From contig CAKZOF010000439.1 in NCBI GenBank assembly GCA_937135995.1, forward strand, positions 1-8,102: 8,102 nucleotides of DNA. The letters are read 5' to 3'. This DNA is from an uncultured Pyrinomonas sp. Its GTDB lineage: Bacteria; Acidobacteriota; Blastocatellia; Pyrinomonadales; Pyrinomonadaceae. The notes beneath the pieces were generated by a model. It made no database searches and was not told the origin of the DNA. It worked only from the letters and a program-made list of their open reading frames with translations. This document shows, piece by piece, positions 1-6,237 of the stretch (position 1 is its first letter; every line of letters starts with the position of its first letter). The translations under genes were made by a program, and so were the position numbers.

Positions 1-130
1 TGGCGGTGACGAAGCCAGCGCCGATCTTTTCATAACCGACGAGCGTGACGTTGGCCGCCTTGACCATGGCATCTGCCGCCTCGATCATCGCGACCAGACC
101 TTTGGTTTCAACCATGCCGAGCGCTTCCAT
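1..130 (-). CDS. BMC-H bacterial microcompartment shell protein (5' part; gene runs off left edge)
   Basis: This is the first 43 residues of a hexameric shell protein of the PduA/EutM/CcmK family (BMC domain). Such proteins tile the facets of bacterial microcompartments, and their central pores pass metabolites. The visible part starts [20 protein letters not shown] and continues with the family's AMVKAANV and LVGYEKIG segments. Lys24 matches the conserved lysine at hexamer-hexamer contacts, and residues 36-39 (IGAG) form the pore loop. The ATG at 128-130 is chosen because it begins the canonical BMC-H N-terminus and has a GAGGAG Shine-Dalgarno 7 nt upstream (complement of 138-143). A full BMC-H is about 90-100 residues, so roughly half is missing. 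The residue matching the PduA pore serine is alanine here. The class V aminotransferase gene lies 120 bp upstream on the same strand. Family assignment is very secure; which BMC type it belongs to cannot be told from this fragment. Confidence 0.95.
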   Translation of the reverse strand, partial: MEALGMVETKGLVAMIEAADAMVKAANVTLVGYEKIGAGFVTA

Positions 131-171
131 AGCTCTTCTCCTCGGGAAACAGTCTCTCTTCCGCTCACGAG

Positions 172-239
172 ATTGTAACTCAACTCGCGTTTCAGACGCG
201 ACGCGGCACAATGTACTTCAAACGCACGGCGCTTGACAA
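172..239 (-). promoter_or_regulatory. Candidate sigma70-type promoter for the BMC shell gene
   Basis: Read on the minus strand, TTGTCA (complement of 234-239; 5 of 6 to TTGACA) is followed after 18 bp by TACATT (complement of 210-215; 4 of 6 to TATAAT). A second -10-like hexamer, TACAAT (complement of 172-177; 5 of 6), lies nearer the gene but has no good -35. An inverted repeat CGCGT-TTCAG-ACGCG (186-200) lies just downstream of the first -10, where an operator or 5' hairpin could sit. The -35 begins 11 bases past the aminotransferase stop, so the shell gene may be transcribed separately from its upstream neighbour. Inferred by eye only. Confidence 0.35.
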
Positions 240-250
240 ACAACCGACCC

Positions 251-1381
251 TCAAACGACCTGCGCCCACGCTTCATCCAGCGCGGCGATGAGACGCGCGA
301 CATCGCCCGCCGTGTTGAAGAAATGTGTGGCGACGCGAAAACCTTCGGGCTTCTCCGTGACGGCGATGCCGCGCGCCTTCAAGTGAGCGACCACGCGCGC
401 CGGTTCAGCCGCCGCCACCAGCGTCTCCGCCGAACGCGCTTCGCCCGGCGGCGACAGGACGCGCCATCCGGCGCGATCCAACTCGCGCGTCAAGTGTTGA
501 TTCAGGGCGAGAGCGCGCTCCGCCACACGCTCCGGGCCGAGGTCGAGGACGTACCTAGCTGCCCTGCCGAGCGCGAAGATGCCAGCAAAATGCGGGCAGC
601 CGACCTCCGCTCGCGCCGCCGCATCGGCGCGCACCGTGAAATGGTCGTTGCGCATGGCGAAAGGTTCGTGCACGCTCATCCAACTGATGACGCGCGGTGC
701 AGCGTGCGCCATCACGCGCCGGCTCAGATAGACGAACCCAACGCCGTAGCCCGCGCACATCCACTTGTGCCCCGTCGCGCACAACGCGTCGATGCGCATC
801 CGCTTGACGTCGATCGGCAGCACGCCCGCCGATTGACTGGCGTTGACGACCAACCAATGATCGCCCTTGGCGCGACCGATCTCGAACAGATCGGCGCGCG
901 CGCCGTTCGAATACTGCACATGGCTGATGGAGATGATGGCGGTCCGTTTGGTCATCGCGCGCCTGATCGCTTCGGCAGTGACGCAGCCATCGGGCGTCTC
1001 GGCGAAGTGAACCGCCATACGGCGGTGCATCCACGGGATGGTGGAGACCGGGAACTCTAGCCGACACGAGACGACTTCGCCCGCGCCTTCGAGCGCGTCC
1101 ACGATCAGGTTCATGCCCGTCGAGGTGTTGGTGGTGAAGGCGATTTCATCCGGGTCGGCGTTGATCAGACGAGCGACGTTCTGGCGCGCCTCTTCGATCT
1201 GCTCGCGCCACTCGAACCATCGCGCGTCGCCGCTCGCCAGCATATCCTGATAGAAGCTCATAGCCGCCTCAGCGATGGGTCGCGCCACCGGTCCGGCAGC
1301 AGCGCTGTTCAAGTAAACGAGCCGCTCGGTCACCGGAAAATCGCTTCTGACTCTTTCCCAGTCGATGATCTTGTCACTCAA
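251..1381 (-). CDS. Class V aminotransferase / cysteine desulfurase-family PLP enzyme
   Basis: A fold-type I PLP enzyme of aminotransferase class V, 376 residues if read from the TTG at 1379-1381, a normal length for the family. Landmarks in order: YLNSAAAGP near the N-terminus (23-31), the phosphate-binding TTNTSTGMN (83-91), SHVQYSNG (153-160), the segment VVNASQSAGVLPID (178-191), the PLP lysine in TGHKW (Lys206), and RVATHFFNT near the C-terminus, whose Arg is expected to hold a substrate carboxylate. Residue 180 is Asn, where the family usually has the Asp that pairs with the pyridine nitrogen; the 26-residue spacing to Lys206 is standard. The TTG start is preferred because GAGGTG lies 4 nt upstream, the same layout as at the membrane-protein gene at 6691. 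An in-frame GTG at 1391-1393 is the alternative. It points toward the BMC shell gene and diverges from the decarboxylase gene. Substrate is unknown: transamination, desulfuration, elimination or epimerisation are all possible in this class. No promoter was recognised. Confidence 0.9.
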   Translation of the reverse strand: MSDKIIDWERVRSDFPVTERLVYLNSAAAGPVARPIAEAAMSFYQDMLASGDARWFEWREQIEEARQNVARLINADPDEIAFTTNTSTGMNLIVDALEGAGEVVSCRLEFPVSTIPWMHRRMAVHFAETPDGCVTAEAIRRAMTKRTAIISISHVQYSNGARADLFEIGRAKGDHWLVVNASQSAGVLPIDVKRMRIDALCATGHKWMCAGYGVGFVYLSRRVMAHAAPRVISWMSVHEPFAMRNDHFTVRADAAARAEVGCPHFAGIFALGRAARYVLDLGPERVAERALALNQHLTRELDRAGWRVLSPPGEARSAETLVAAAEPARVVAHLKARGIAVTEKPEGFRVATHFFNTAGDVARLIAALDEAWAQVV

Positions 1382-1486
1382 CTCGCACCTCACGCTGTTC
1401 GATCTCGCCGACGGCAAACGCCCCCGCGAGCGCGCGCTTGTCGCCGCGAGCACGCCGGCTTCGCTTGACGTACCAGAGTTCGAGCA

Positions 1487-1502
1487 AGCGCTGCGCAGCG
1501 CT
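1487..1502. repeat. 16-bp perfect palindrome, candidate operator
   Basis: AGCGCTGCGCAGCGCT reads identically on both strands. It ends 5 bp before the -35 hexamer of the putative decarboxylase promoter, a usual place for an activator or repressor site. The GC-rich background raises the chance of random palindromes, so function is an inference. Confidence 0.4.
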
Positions 1503-1507
1503 GCAGC

Positions 1508-1536
1508 TTGACCTTGCCCGCTTTCAAGACTATCTT
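1508..1536 (+). promoter_or_regulatory. Candidate sigma70-type promoter for the LysA-like gene
   Basis: TTGACC (1508-1513; 5 of 6 to consensus), a 17-bp spacer, then TATCTT (1531-1536; 4 of 6). This is the best-matching promoter seen in the window. Transcription would begin near 1543 and leave a leader of about 85 nt before the ATG at 1628. Confidence 0.45.
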
Positions 1537-1627
1537 CGCTTCTGCCCTCGCGTCCAGCGTCGAGCGAAGAGCGCGGTGGAGCTTTTCTTGCTCGCGCCTG
1601 AAAACGTCTCGACCAAGACAAACGACC

Positions 1628-3046
1628 ATGTCTCAACAAAACGTCGCATCGCTGCCGGCGTGGGCCATCGCCGGACACATCGAACCGCAACGCGGGCATC
1701 TCGCCATCGATGGCGTGGACGCCGTCGAACTGGCGAGGCAGCACGACACGCCGCTTTTCGTCTTCTCCGAACCGCGCATTCGCGAGAACATCGACCGGTT
1801 GAAACGCGCCGCGCAGCGGACGGGACATCCGGTTCATTTCTGCTACGCTTCCAAAGCCAATTCGCTCATGGCCATTCTCGGCGTCGTCCGCGATGCGGGA
1901 CTTGACATCGAAGTCAACAGCGGCGGCGAACTCTACAAAGCGCTACGCGCCGGATTCCGTCCCGATCAGATCGTCTTCAACGGGACGAGCAAAACGGAAG
2001 ACGAGATCAACCAAGCGGTGGGGGCAGGCATCTACGCTATCAACGTCGATTCGCTCTACGAGATCGAACTCGTCCTGAAGGCGGCGCGCACGTTGGGCAG
2101 CCGGGCACGCATTGCGCTGCGGCTCGTGCCCGAAGTGGAAACGCGCTCGCACCCAGGGTTGCAGACGGCGTTGCTCACCTCGAAGTTCGGCATCTCGGCG
2201 GCGGAGATCGAAGCGGCCTTTAGTCGCGCGCTGGCCCATCCGGAACTGGTTCACCTCTGTGGCATACACATTCACGTTGGCTCGCAAACGCCCGATGTCG
2301 AACCCTTCACGCGCGCCTTCGAGGTCATCTGGCGGCACCTCGTCGCCATTCATCGCGCGACCGGCCACGCCATCGAACACATCAACCTCGGTGGGGGCTT
2401 TCCGGTTACCTACTTGCGCGACCGCGCGCAGGCCGAGATGCTGCCCGCACACGAACGCGAAATGTTCGAGGCCGATCTCGATCCGGCGAAATTGATCGAT
2501 GAAGTTTTGCGCGTCGCACGGCATGAAGCGCAGCGCACGCAAGCCGAACATTTGCTCGACCGCCTGACGTTGCTGTTTGAACCGGGACGCAGCATCATCG
2601 CCGACGCTGGCGTATTGCTCACCACCGTGCGCAACATCAAGCACCGCCCCGAAACGGGCGACACGTGGTTGCTCACCGATGCCGGTTTCAACCTCTTGCT
2701 CTCGATGAGCACCTATCACTGGTACTACCACTTGATCAGCGCCGCGCGCGCCGATGCGCCGCATGATGCGCCCTACAAAGTCGCCGGTCCGCTTTGCGAT
2801 TCGGGCGATGTCTATTTCGACGTCGAGCGACAGGGACGCCTCCCCGACTACCGGCTGCTGCCGCGCGACGTGCGCCCCGGCGAGTTGCTCGCGCTGCTCA
2901 ACGCAGGCGCTTACACGGTGGCGCAAATGTTCCCCTACAACGGACGCCCGTTGCCGGCCATCGTCATGGTGCGCGACGATGGCCGGAGCGCACTCGTCCG
3001 TCGACGCGATTCGTACGAAGACCTGTTGGCGAACGAGATATGGTGA
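1628..3046 (+). CDS. Group IV PLP decarboxylase, LysA (diaminopimelate decarboxylase) family, altered specificity residues
   Basis: A 472-residue alanine-racemase-fold PLP decarboxylase. Visible motifs: CYASKANS with the PLP lysine (Lys76), NSGGELYKAL (97-106), FNGTSKTEDE (117-126), TSKFGIS (184-190), HIHVGSQ (214-220), GGGFP (255-259), EPGRSI (318-323), CDSGDVY (390-396) and GAY (427-429). The N-terminal half is clearly of diaminopimelate decarboxylase type. The protein is longer than the usual ~420 residues because of an insertion at about 262-312. Two substrate segments differ: the RPALY motif is SMSTY (359-363), losing the arginine, and CES is CDS (390-392), the form typical of ornithine/lysine decarboxylases. 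It may therefore still make lysine from meso-diaminopimelate, or act on another amino acid to give an amine. The ATG at 1628 is chosen because the conserved region begins shortly after it; no clear Shine-Dalgarno is visible. An amino acid permease gene follows after 75 bp on the same strand. Confidence 0.88.
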   Translation: MSQQNVASLPAWAIAGHIEPQRGHLAIDGVDAVELARQHDTPLFVFSEPRIRENIDRLKRAAQRTGHPVHFCYASKANSLMAILGVVRDAGLDIEVNSGGELYKALRAGFRPDQIVFNGTSKTEDEINQAVGAGIYAINVDSLYEIELVLKAARTLGSRARIALRLVPEVETRSHPGLQTALLTSKFGISAAEIEAAFSRALAHPELVHLCGIHIHVGSQTPDVEPFTRAFEVIWRHLVAIHRATGHAIEHINLGGGFPVTYLRDRAQAEMLPAHEREMFEADLDPAKLIDEVLRVARHEAQRTQAEHLLDRLTLLFEPGRSIIADAGVLLTTVRNIKHRPETGDTWLLTDAGFNLLLSMSTYHWYYHLISAARADAPHDAPYKVAGPLCDSGDVYFDVERQGRLPDYRLLPRDVRPGELLALLNAGAYTVAQMFPYNGRPLPAIVMVRDDGRSALVRRRDSYEDLLANEIW

Positions 3047-3050
3047 TGAA

Positions 3051-3105
3051 CGGACGTCGGCCCGCGTCCGCCAGCCGAGGCGAGACTCGTCGCGGCACGA
3101 CCTCG
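3051..3105 (+). other. Two stem-loops between decarboxylase and permease genes
   Basis: CGGACG (3051-3056) and CGTCCG (3065-3070) form a 6-bp stem with an 8-nt loop, 5 nt after the decarboxylase stop. A second structure pairs CGAGG (3076-3080) with CCTCG (3101-3105) and, inside it, TCGT with ACGA around a 6-nt loop, with a one-sided bulge. Neither is followed by a T-run, so neither is a classic intrinsic terminator. They could tune processing, attenuation or translation of the permease mRNA, or be GC-driven chance. Confidence 0.25.
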
Positions 3106-3121
3106 AAAACGTGCAACCTCG

Positions 3122-4564
3122 ATGAACCACGATTCGACGCCCATCACGCTCGTTCGCGGCCTCGGCCTGATCGCCGCCGTCTCCATCGTCGTTGGCAACG
3201 TCATCGGCACCGGCGTCTTCTTGAAGGCGCGCGTGATGACGTGCAACGTGGACACGCCCGGCATGGTGCTGACGGCGTGGATCGTCGCCGGACTGCTCAG
3301 CTTGGCCGGAGCGCTCACCTACGCGGAACTGGCGGCGATGATGCCGCGCGCTGGCGGCGAGTATGTCTTTCTGCGCGAATCCTACGGGTCGCGCTTAGCT
3401 TTTCTCTATGGCTGGATGCAGATCTTCATCGCCAAGACCGGCTCGCAAGCCTCGGTCGCCGTCGCCTTCGCCATCTTCTTGAACGTTTTGACCGGCGGCA
3501 TGCTCGACCGCGAAATCTTCGCGTTGGATCTGTTCGGCTGGAGGCTCTCTTTCGGGCGCGTGCAACTCGTCGCACTGGGCGCGATCGCGTTGATGACCGC
3601 CGTCAACTGCGCGGCGGTGGTGGTCAGCGGCTGGGTCGCGACTCTTTTGACGGTGATCAAGATCGCGCTCGTACTCGGCGTTGGTCTGGGCGCGTTTCTC
3701 TTCGCGCCGGGCGACTTCGCCCACTTCGCCATGAGCAACGAGGGCGGCACGTGCCAAGGCGTCGATCCGGCAGCGCGCGCCGGTCTGGCCGGTTTCAGCG
3801 CCGCTATGCTCGGCGCGCTCTGGGGTTACGACGGCTGGAACAACGTCACGCTGGTCGCCGGCGAGGTCAAGAACCCACAACGCAACATTCCGCTCGCGCT
3901 CATCGGCGGAACGAGCCTCATCATATTGCTCTACGTCTTCGTCAACGCGGCCTACTTCTATGCGCTCACGCCGACGGAAGTAGCGAGCGTGTCGCCTAAC
4001 TCATCGGTGGCGACCGAAGTGACCGGTCGGTTCCTCGGCCCGCTGGCGGCTGGACTCATCGCCGCCGCGTTGATGGCCTCGTCCATCGGTACGCTGCACA
4101 CCTCGATCTTGACGGGCGCGCGTGTTCCTTTCGCGATGGCGCGCGACGGACTTTTCTTTCAAGGTCTCGCCAAGCTCTCTGCACACAGCCGCGTCCCTGT
4201 GGGCGCGCTCATCGCGCAGGCCATCTGGGCCGGTCTGCTGGCGCTCTCCGGATCTTTCGATGCTCTGACCGATTACGTCATCTTCGGCTCGTGGATCTTC
4301 TACGGGCTGACGACCAGCGCTGTCTTCGTCCTCCGGCGACGCCGGCCCGACGTGCCGCGCCCCTACCGCGCGTGGGGCTATCCGGTGGTGCCCACGCTCT
4401 TTCTCGCCGTCACGGCATGGCTGCTCGTGACGACGTTGATGACGGCGCCGCTGCGCTCGTTCATCGGGTTGGGGTTGATCGCCCTCGGGCTTCCGGTCTA
4501 CTGGCTCATTACGCGGCGCGGCGCAACGCGCGAGCCGGAGCGAGTCTTCGCCGATCCAGAGTAA
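3122..4564 (+). CDS. APC-superfamily amino acid permease
   Basis: A 480-residue integral membrane transporter of the amino acid-polyamine-organocation superfamily, most like the LAT/SteT-type branch; about 12 transmembrane segments are expected. Visible signatures: GNVIGTGVF in TM1 (25-33), whose unwound glycine-rich stretch binds the substrate backbone; AELAAMMPRAGGEYVFLRES (68-87) at TM2-TM3; and GYDGWNN (235-241) followed by GEVKNPQRNIP (247-257) in the TM6-loop region. The short polar C-terminal tail ends in FADPE. The ATG at 3122 is the natural start because TM1 begins within about 15 residues; no Shine-Dalgarno is evident. It probably shares a transcript with the preceding decarboxylase gene. 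Amino acid/amine exchange is a known pairing with decarboxylases in this superfamily, but the actual substrate (amino acid, polyamine, uptake or antiport) cannot be read from the sequence. Confidence 0.92.
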   Translation: MNHDSTPITLVRGLGLIAAVSIVVGNVIGTGVFLKARVMTCNVDTPGMVLTAWIVAGLLSLAGALTYAELAAMMPRAGGEYVFLRESYGSRLAFLYGWMQIFIAKTGSQASVAVAFAIFLNVLTGGMLDREIFALDLFGWRLSFGRVQLVALGAIALMTAVNCAAVVVSGWVATLLTVIKIALVLGVGLGAFLFAPGDFAHFAMSNEGGTCQGVDPAARAGLAGFSAAMLGALWGYDGWNNVTLVAGEVKNPQRNIPLALIGGTSLIILLYVFVNAAYFYALTPTEVASVSPNSSVATEVTGRFLGPLAAGLIAAALMASSIGTLHTSILTGARVPFAMARDGLFFQGLAKLSAHSRVPVGALIAQAIWAGLLALSGSFDALTDYVIFGSWIFYGLTTSAVFVLRRRRPDVPRPYRAWGYPVVPTLFLAVTAWLLVTTLMTAPLRSFIGLGLIALGLPVYWLITRRGATREPERVFADPE

Positions 4565-4574
4565 ATCGTCCCAC

Positions 4575-4623
4575 CGCGGCGCGTGCCATTTGGATGAAGC
4601 GCCTCGCGGCAGAGGGCGCCGCG
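4575..4623 (+). terminator. Possible 3'-end stem-loop after the permease gene
   Basis: CGCGGCGC (4575-4582) pairs perfectly with GCGCCGCG (4616-4623), starting 10 nt after the permease stop. An inner alternative hairpin pairs GCGCCTC (4599-4605) with GAGGGCGC (4612-4619), with one bulge and a 6-nt loop. There is no T-tract, so this is at best a transcript-end or RNA-stabilising structure rather than a textbook intrinsic terminator. Confidence 0.25.
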
Positions 4624-4691
4624 TGCGCTTGATGGAGTCTGGCGCTTTGCGCGGCGACCACTGCCCGGGCACGGATCTTCCCCGCAGAGAG

Positions 4692-4720
4692 TTGACTTTT
4701 GCGCAACCAACAACTCAAAC
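4692..4720 (+). promoter_or_regulatory. Possible promoter for glycyl-tRNA synthetase
   Basis: TTGACT (4692-4697; 5 of 6) has a spacing-compatible but poor -10, TCAAAC (4715-4720; 3 of 6). A 10-bp palindrome TGCCCGGGCA (4662-4671) lies 20 bp upstream. Rated low because of the weak -10. No T-box-like leader was seen. Confidence 0.25.
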
Positions 4721-4755
4721 TTCTCTTTTCACGACACCTTTCGGGGAGAGAACCG

Positions 4756-6180
4756 GTGGCAGCACCGAACATCGAGACCATCGCACAACTGGCAAAACGT
4801 CGCGGCTTCGTCTTTCCGTCCGCCGAGATCTACGGCGGACTGGCCAGCGCATGGGACTACGGACCGCTCGGCGTGGAGATCTCAAACAACGTCAAGCGCG
4901 CGTGGTGGCGCTGGATGGTTTACGAGCGTGACGACATCGAAGGCTTGGATTCTGCGATCATCCTGAATCGTTTGGTCTGGAAGTATTCCGGCCACGAAGA
5001 GACCTTCAGCGATCCGCTGGTCGATTGCCGCGAGTGCAAAAGCCGCCTGCGCGCCGACAAACTAGAGAACCCTTCGGGCCTGCCCATCGAACAGGCGATT
5101 GCGGCGCAGCTCGTCAAGTGTCCCAACTGCGGTTCCACCGATCTGACCGAACCGCGCCCGTTCAACCTGATGTTCCGCACGCAGGTCGGACCGGTGGCGG
5201 CCGAGGACGACCCGTCAGCGCTCGCCTACTTGCGGCCCGAAACGGCGCAAGGCATCTTCATCAACTTCTTGAACGTGCAGCGCACGGCGCGGCGCAAGCT
5301 CCCGTTCGGCATCGCGCAGATCGGCAAATCCTTTCGCAACGAAGTCACGCCCGGCAACTTCATCTTTCGCACGCGCGAGTTCGAACAGATGGAGATGGAG
5401 TATTTCGTTCGCCCGGGTGAAGATGAGCGTTGGCATGATTACTGGATCGAGCAGTGCTTCAACTGGTATACGAGCCTCGGTTTGGCCCCGAAGAACCTTC
5501 GCCTCTACGAACAGCCGCCCGAAGAACTGGCCCACTACTCCAAGCGCACGGTGGACATCCAGTATCGTTTCTTCCCCGAACGCGAACAGGAAGAGAGGCA
5601 GTGGGATGAACTGATGGGCATCGCTAACCGGACTGACTTCGACCTACGCGCTCATTCCAAAGGGCCAGTCGATGCCGAAGGCAAACGCCTCAATCCCGAT
5701 TCGACCGAGGATCTATCCTATTTCGACGAAACGACGCGCGAACGTTTCTACCCGTACGTGATCGAACCGGCTGCGGGCGTCAACCGTTCCGTGCTCGCCT
5801 TCTTGATGGACGCTTACACCGAGAAAGAGAGCGAGCGCGGCGAAAAGCGCATCGTGCTCAAGCTCCATCCGGAGCTGGCGCCAGTCAAAGTGGCCGTGTT
5901 GCCGCTCGCCAAGAACAAACCGGAGATCGTGCGCATGGCCAAAGAGATCAAGCAGATGCTGCAACCGTCGATGCGCGCCGTCTACGACGATACGGCGGGC
6001 ATCGGCAAACTCTACGCGCGGCAGGACGAGATCGGAACGCCTTATTGCGTCACCGTGGACCATCAATCGCTGGAAGACGAAGCCGTTACGGTGCGCGACC
6101 GCGACACGTGGCAGCAGGTGCGCGTCAAGGTTGCGGAACTCGCAACGCATCTCAAAAAGCGCTTGAATCTCAAGTGCTAA
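4756..6180 (+). CDS. glyS: Glycyl-tRNA synthetase, single-chain (alpha2) class II type
   Basis: Charges tRNA-Gly with glycine in the cytoplasm; the 474 residues match the homodimeric bacterial/archaeal/eukaryotic-type enzyme rather than the alpha2-beta2 form. Visible parts: the N-terminal GFVFPSAEIYGG (17-28) and WDYGPLG (33-39); a Cys pair at 91/94 and another at 122/125 (CREC, CPNC) that can bind zinc; FNLMFRTQVGP (136-146); YLRPETAQGIF (158-168); motif 2 around FRNEVTPGN and FRTREFEQMEME (193-215); motif 3 at EPAAGVNRSVLAF (337-349), with Arg344; and the C-terminal HGTP anticodon-binding domain from about 376, including YARQDEIGTPYCVTVD. The GTG start at 4756 is chosen because GGGGAG lies 7 nt upstream and the protein then begins at AAPNIET, as in homologues; a TTG at 4699 would add 19 unlike residues. 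It heads a same-strand run with two uncharacterised genes. Confidence 0.96.
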   Translation: MAAPNIETIAQLAKRRGFVFPSAEIYGGLASAWDYGPLGVEISNNVKRAWWRWMVYERDDIEGLDSAIILNRLVWKYSGHEETFSDPLVDCRECKSRLRADKLENPSGLPIEQAIAAQLVKCPNCGSTDLTEPRPFNLMFRTQVGPVAAEDDPSALAYLRPETAQGIFINFLNVQRTARRKLPFGIAQIGKSFRNEVTPGNFIFRTREFEQMEMEYFVRPGEDERWHDYWIEQCFNWYTSLGLAPKNLRLYEQPPEELAHYSKRTVDIQYRFFPEREQEERQWDELMGIANRTDFDLRAHSKGPVDAEGKRLNPDSTEDLSYFDETTRERFYPYVIEPAAGVNRSVLAFLMDAYTEKESERGEKRIVLKLHPELAPVKVAVLPLAKNKPEIVRMAKEIKQMLQPSMRAVYDDTAGIGKLYARQDEIGTPYCVTVDHQSLEDEAVTVRDRDTWQQVRVKVAELATHLKKRLNLKC

Positions 6181-6237
6181 CGAGACCGCCGACGCGCGCC
6201 CGACACAGTTGCTCTGTCCTTGCAACGTTGAAAGACG

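Larger units (their letters stand above)
1382..1627. promoter_or_regulatory. Divergent intergenic control region
   Basis: This 246-bp gap separates the leftward aminotransferase gene from the rightward LysA-like gene. It holds a 16-bp perfect palindrome (1487-1502), flanking CGCTTG (1462-1467) and CAAGCG (1485-1490) that form a 6-bp inverted repeat, and a sigma70-like promoter pointing right (1508-1536). The 5' leader from that promoter to the decarboxylase start is about 85 nt and contains an imperfect hairpin (about 1560-1592). No convincing promoter was seen for the leftward gene. No regulator gene lies next to it within the window. Confidence 0.5.

Noticed and set aside
233..1060. Long plus-strand open frame opposite the aminotransferase gene
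   Set aside because: Its translation is low-complexity and Arg/His/Asp-rich with no family signature. It is the mirror of a GC-rich coding gene that carries clear PLP motifs.
1465..1493. TTGACG at 1465 as a second rightward -35 box
   Set aside because: At 17-bp spacing the -10 position reads GCGCTG, which has no resemblance to TATAAT.
1382..1837. Upstream extension of the aminotransferase frame to an ATG at 1837
   Set aside because: The added residues are unlike the family, overlap the decarboxylase coding region and would run through its promoter. The TTG at 1381 has a well-placed GAGGTG.
1943..3130. 395-codon minus-strand open frame over the decarboxylase gene
   Set aside because: Composition is typical of an antisense shadow, with no recognisable domain, while the plus strand has the full set of decarboxylase motifs.
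2794..3999. 401-codon plus-strand open frame overlapping the decarboxylase end and the permease
   Set aside because: Extremely arginine-rich in an alternative frame of two well-supported genes; no sign of a real protein.
4699..4755. TTG start adding 19 residues to glycyl-tRNA synthetase
   Set aside because: The added residues do not resemble homologues, and the GTG at 4756 has GGGGAG 7 nt upstream.
4565..4755. T-box or other riboswitch leader before glyS
   Set aside because: The gap is only 191 bp; no T-box core or terminator/antiterminator pair was seen.
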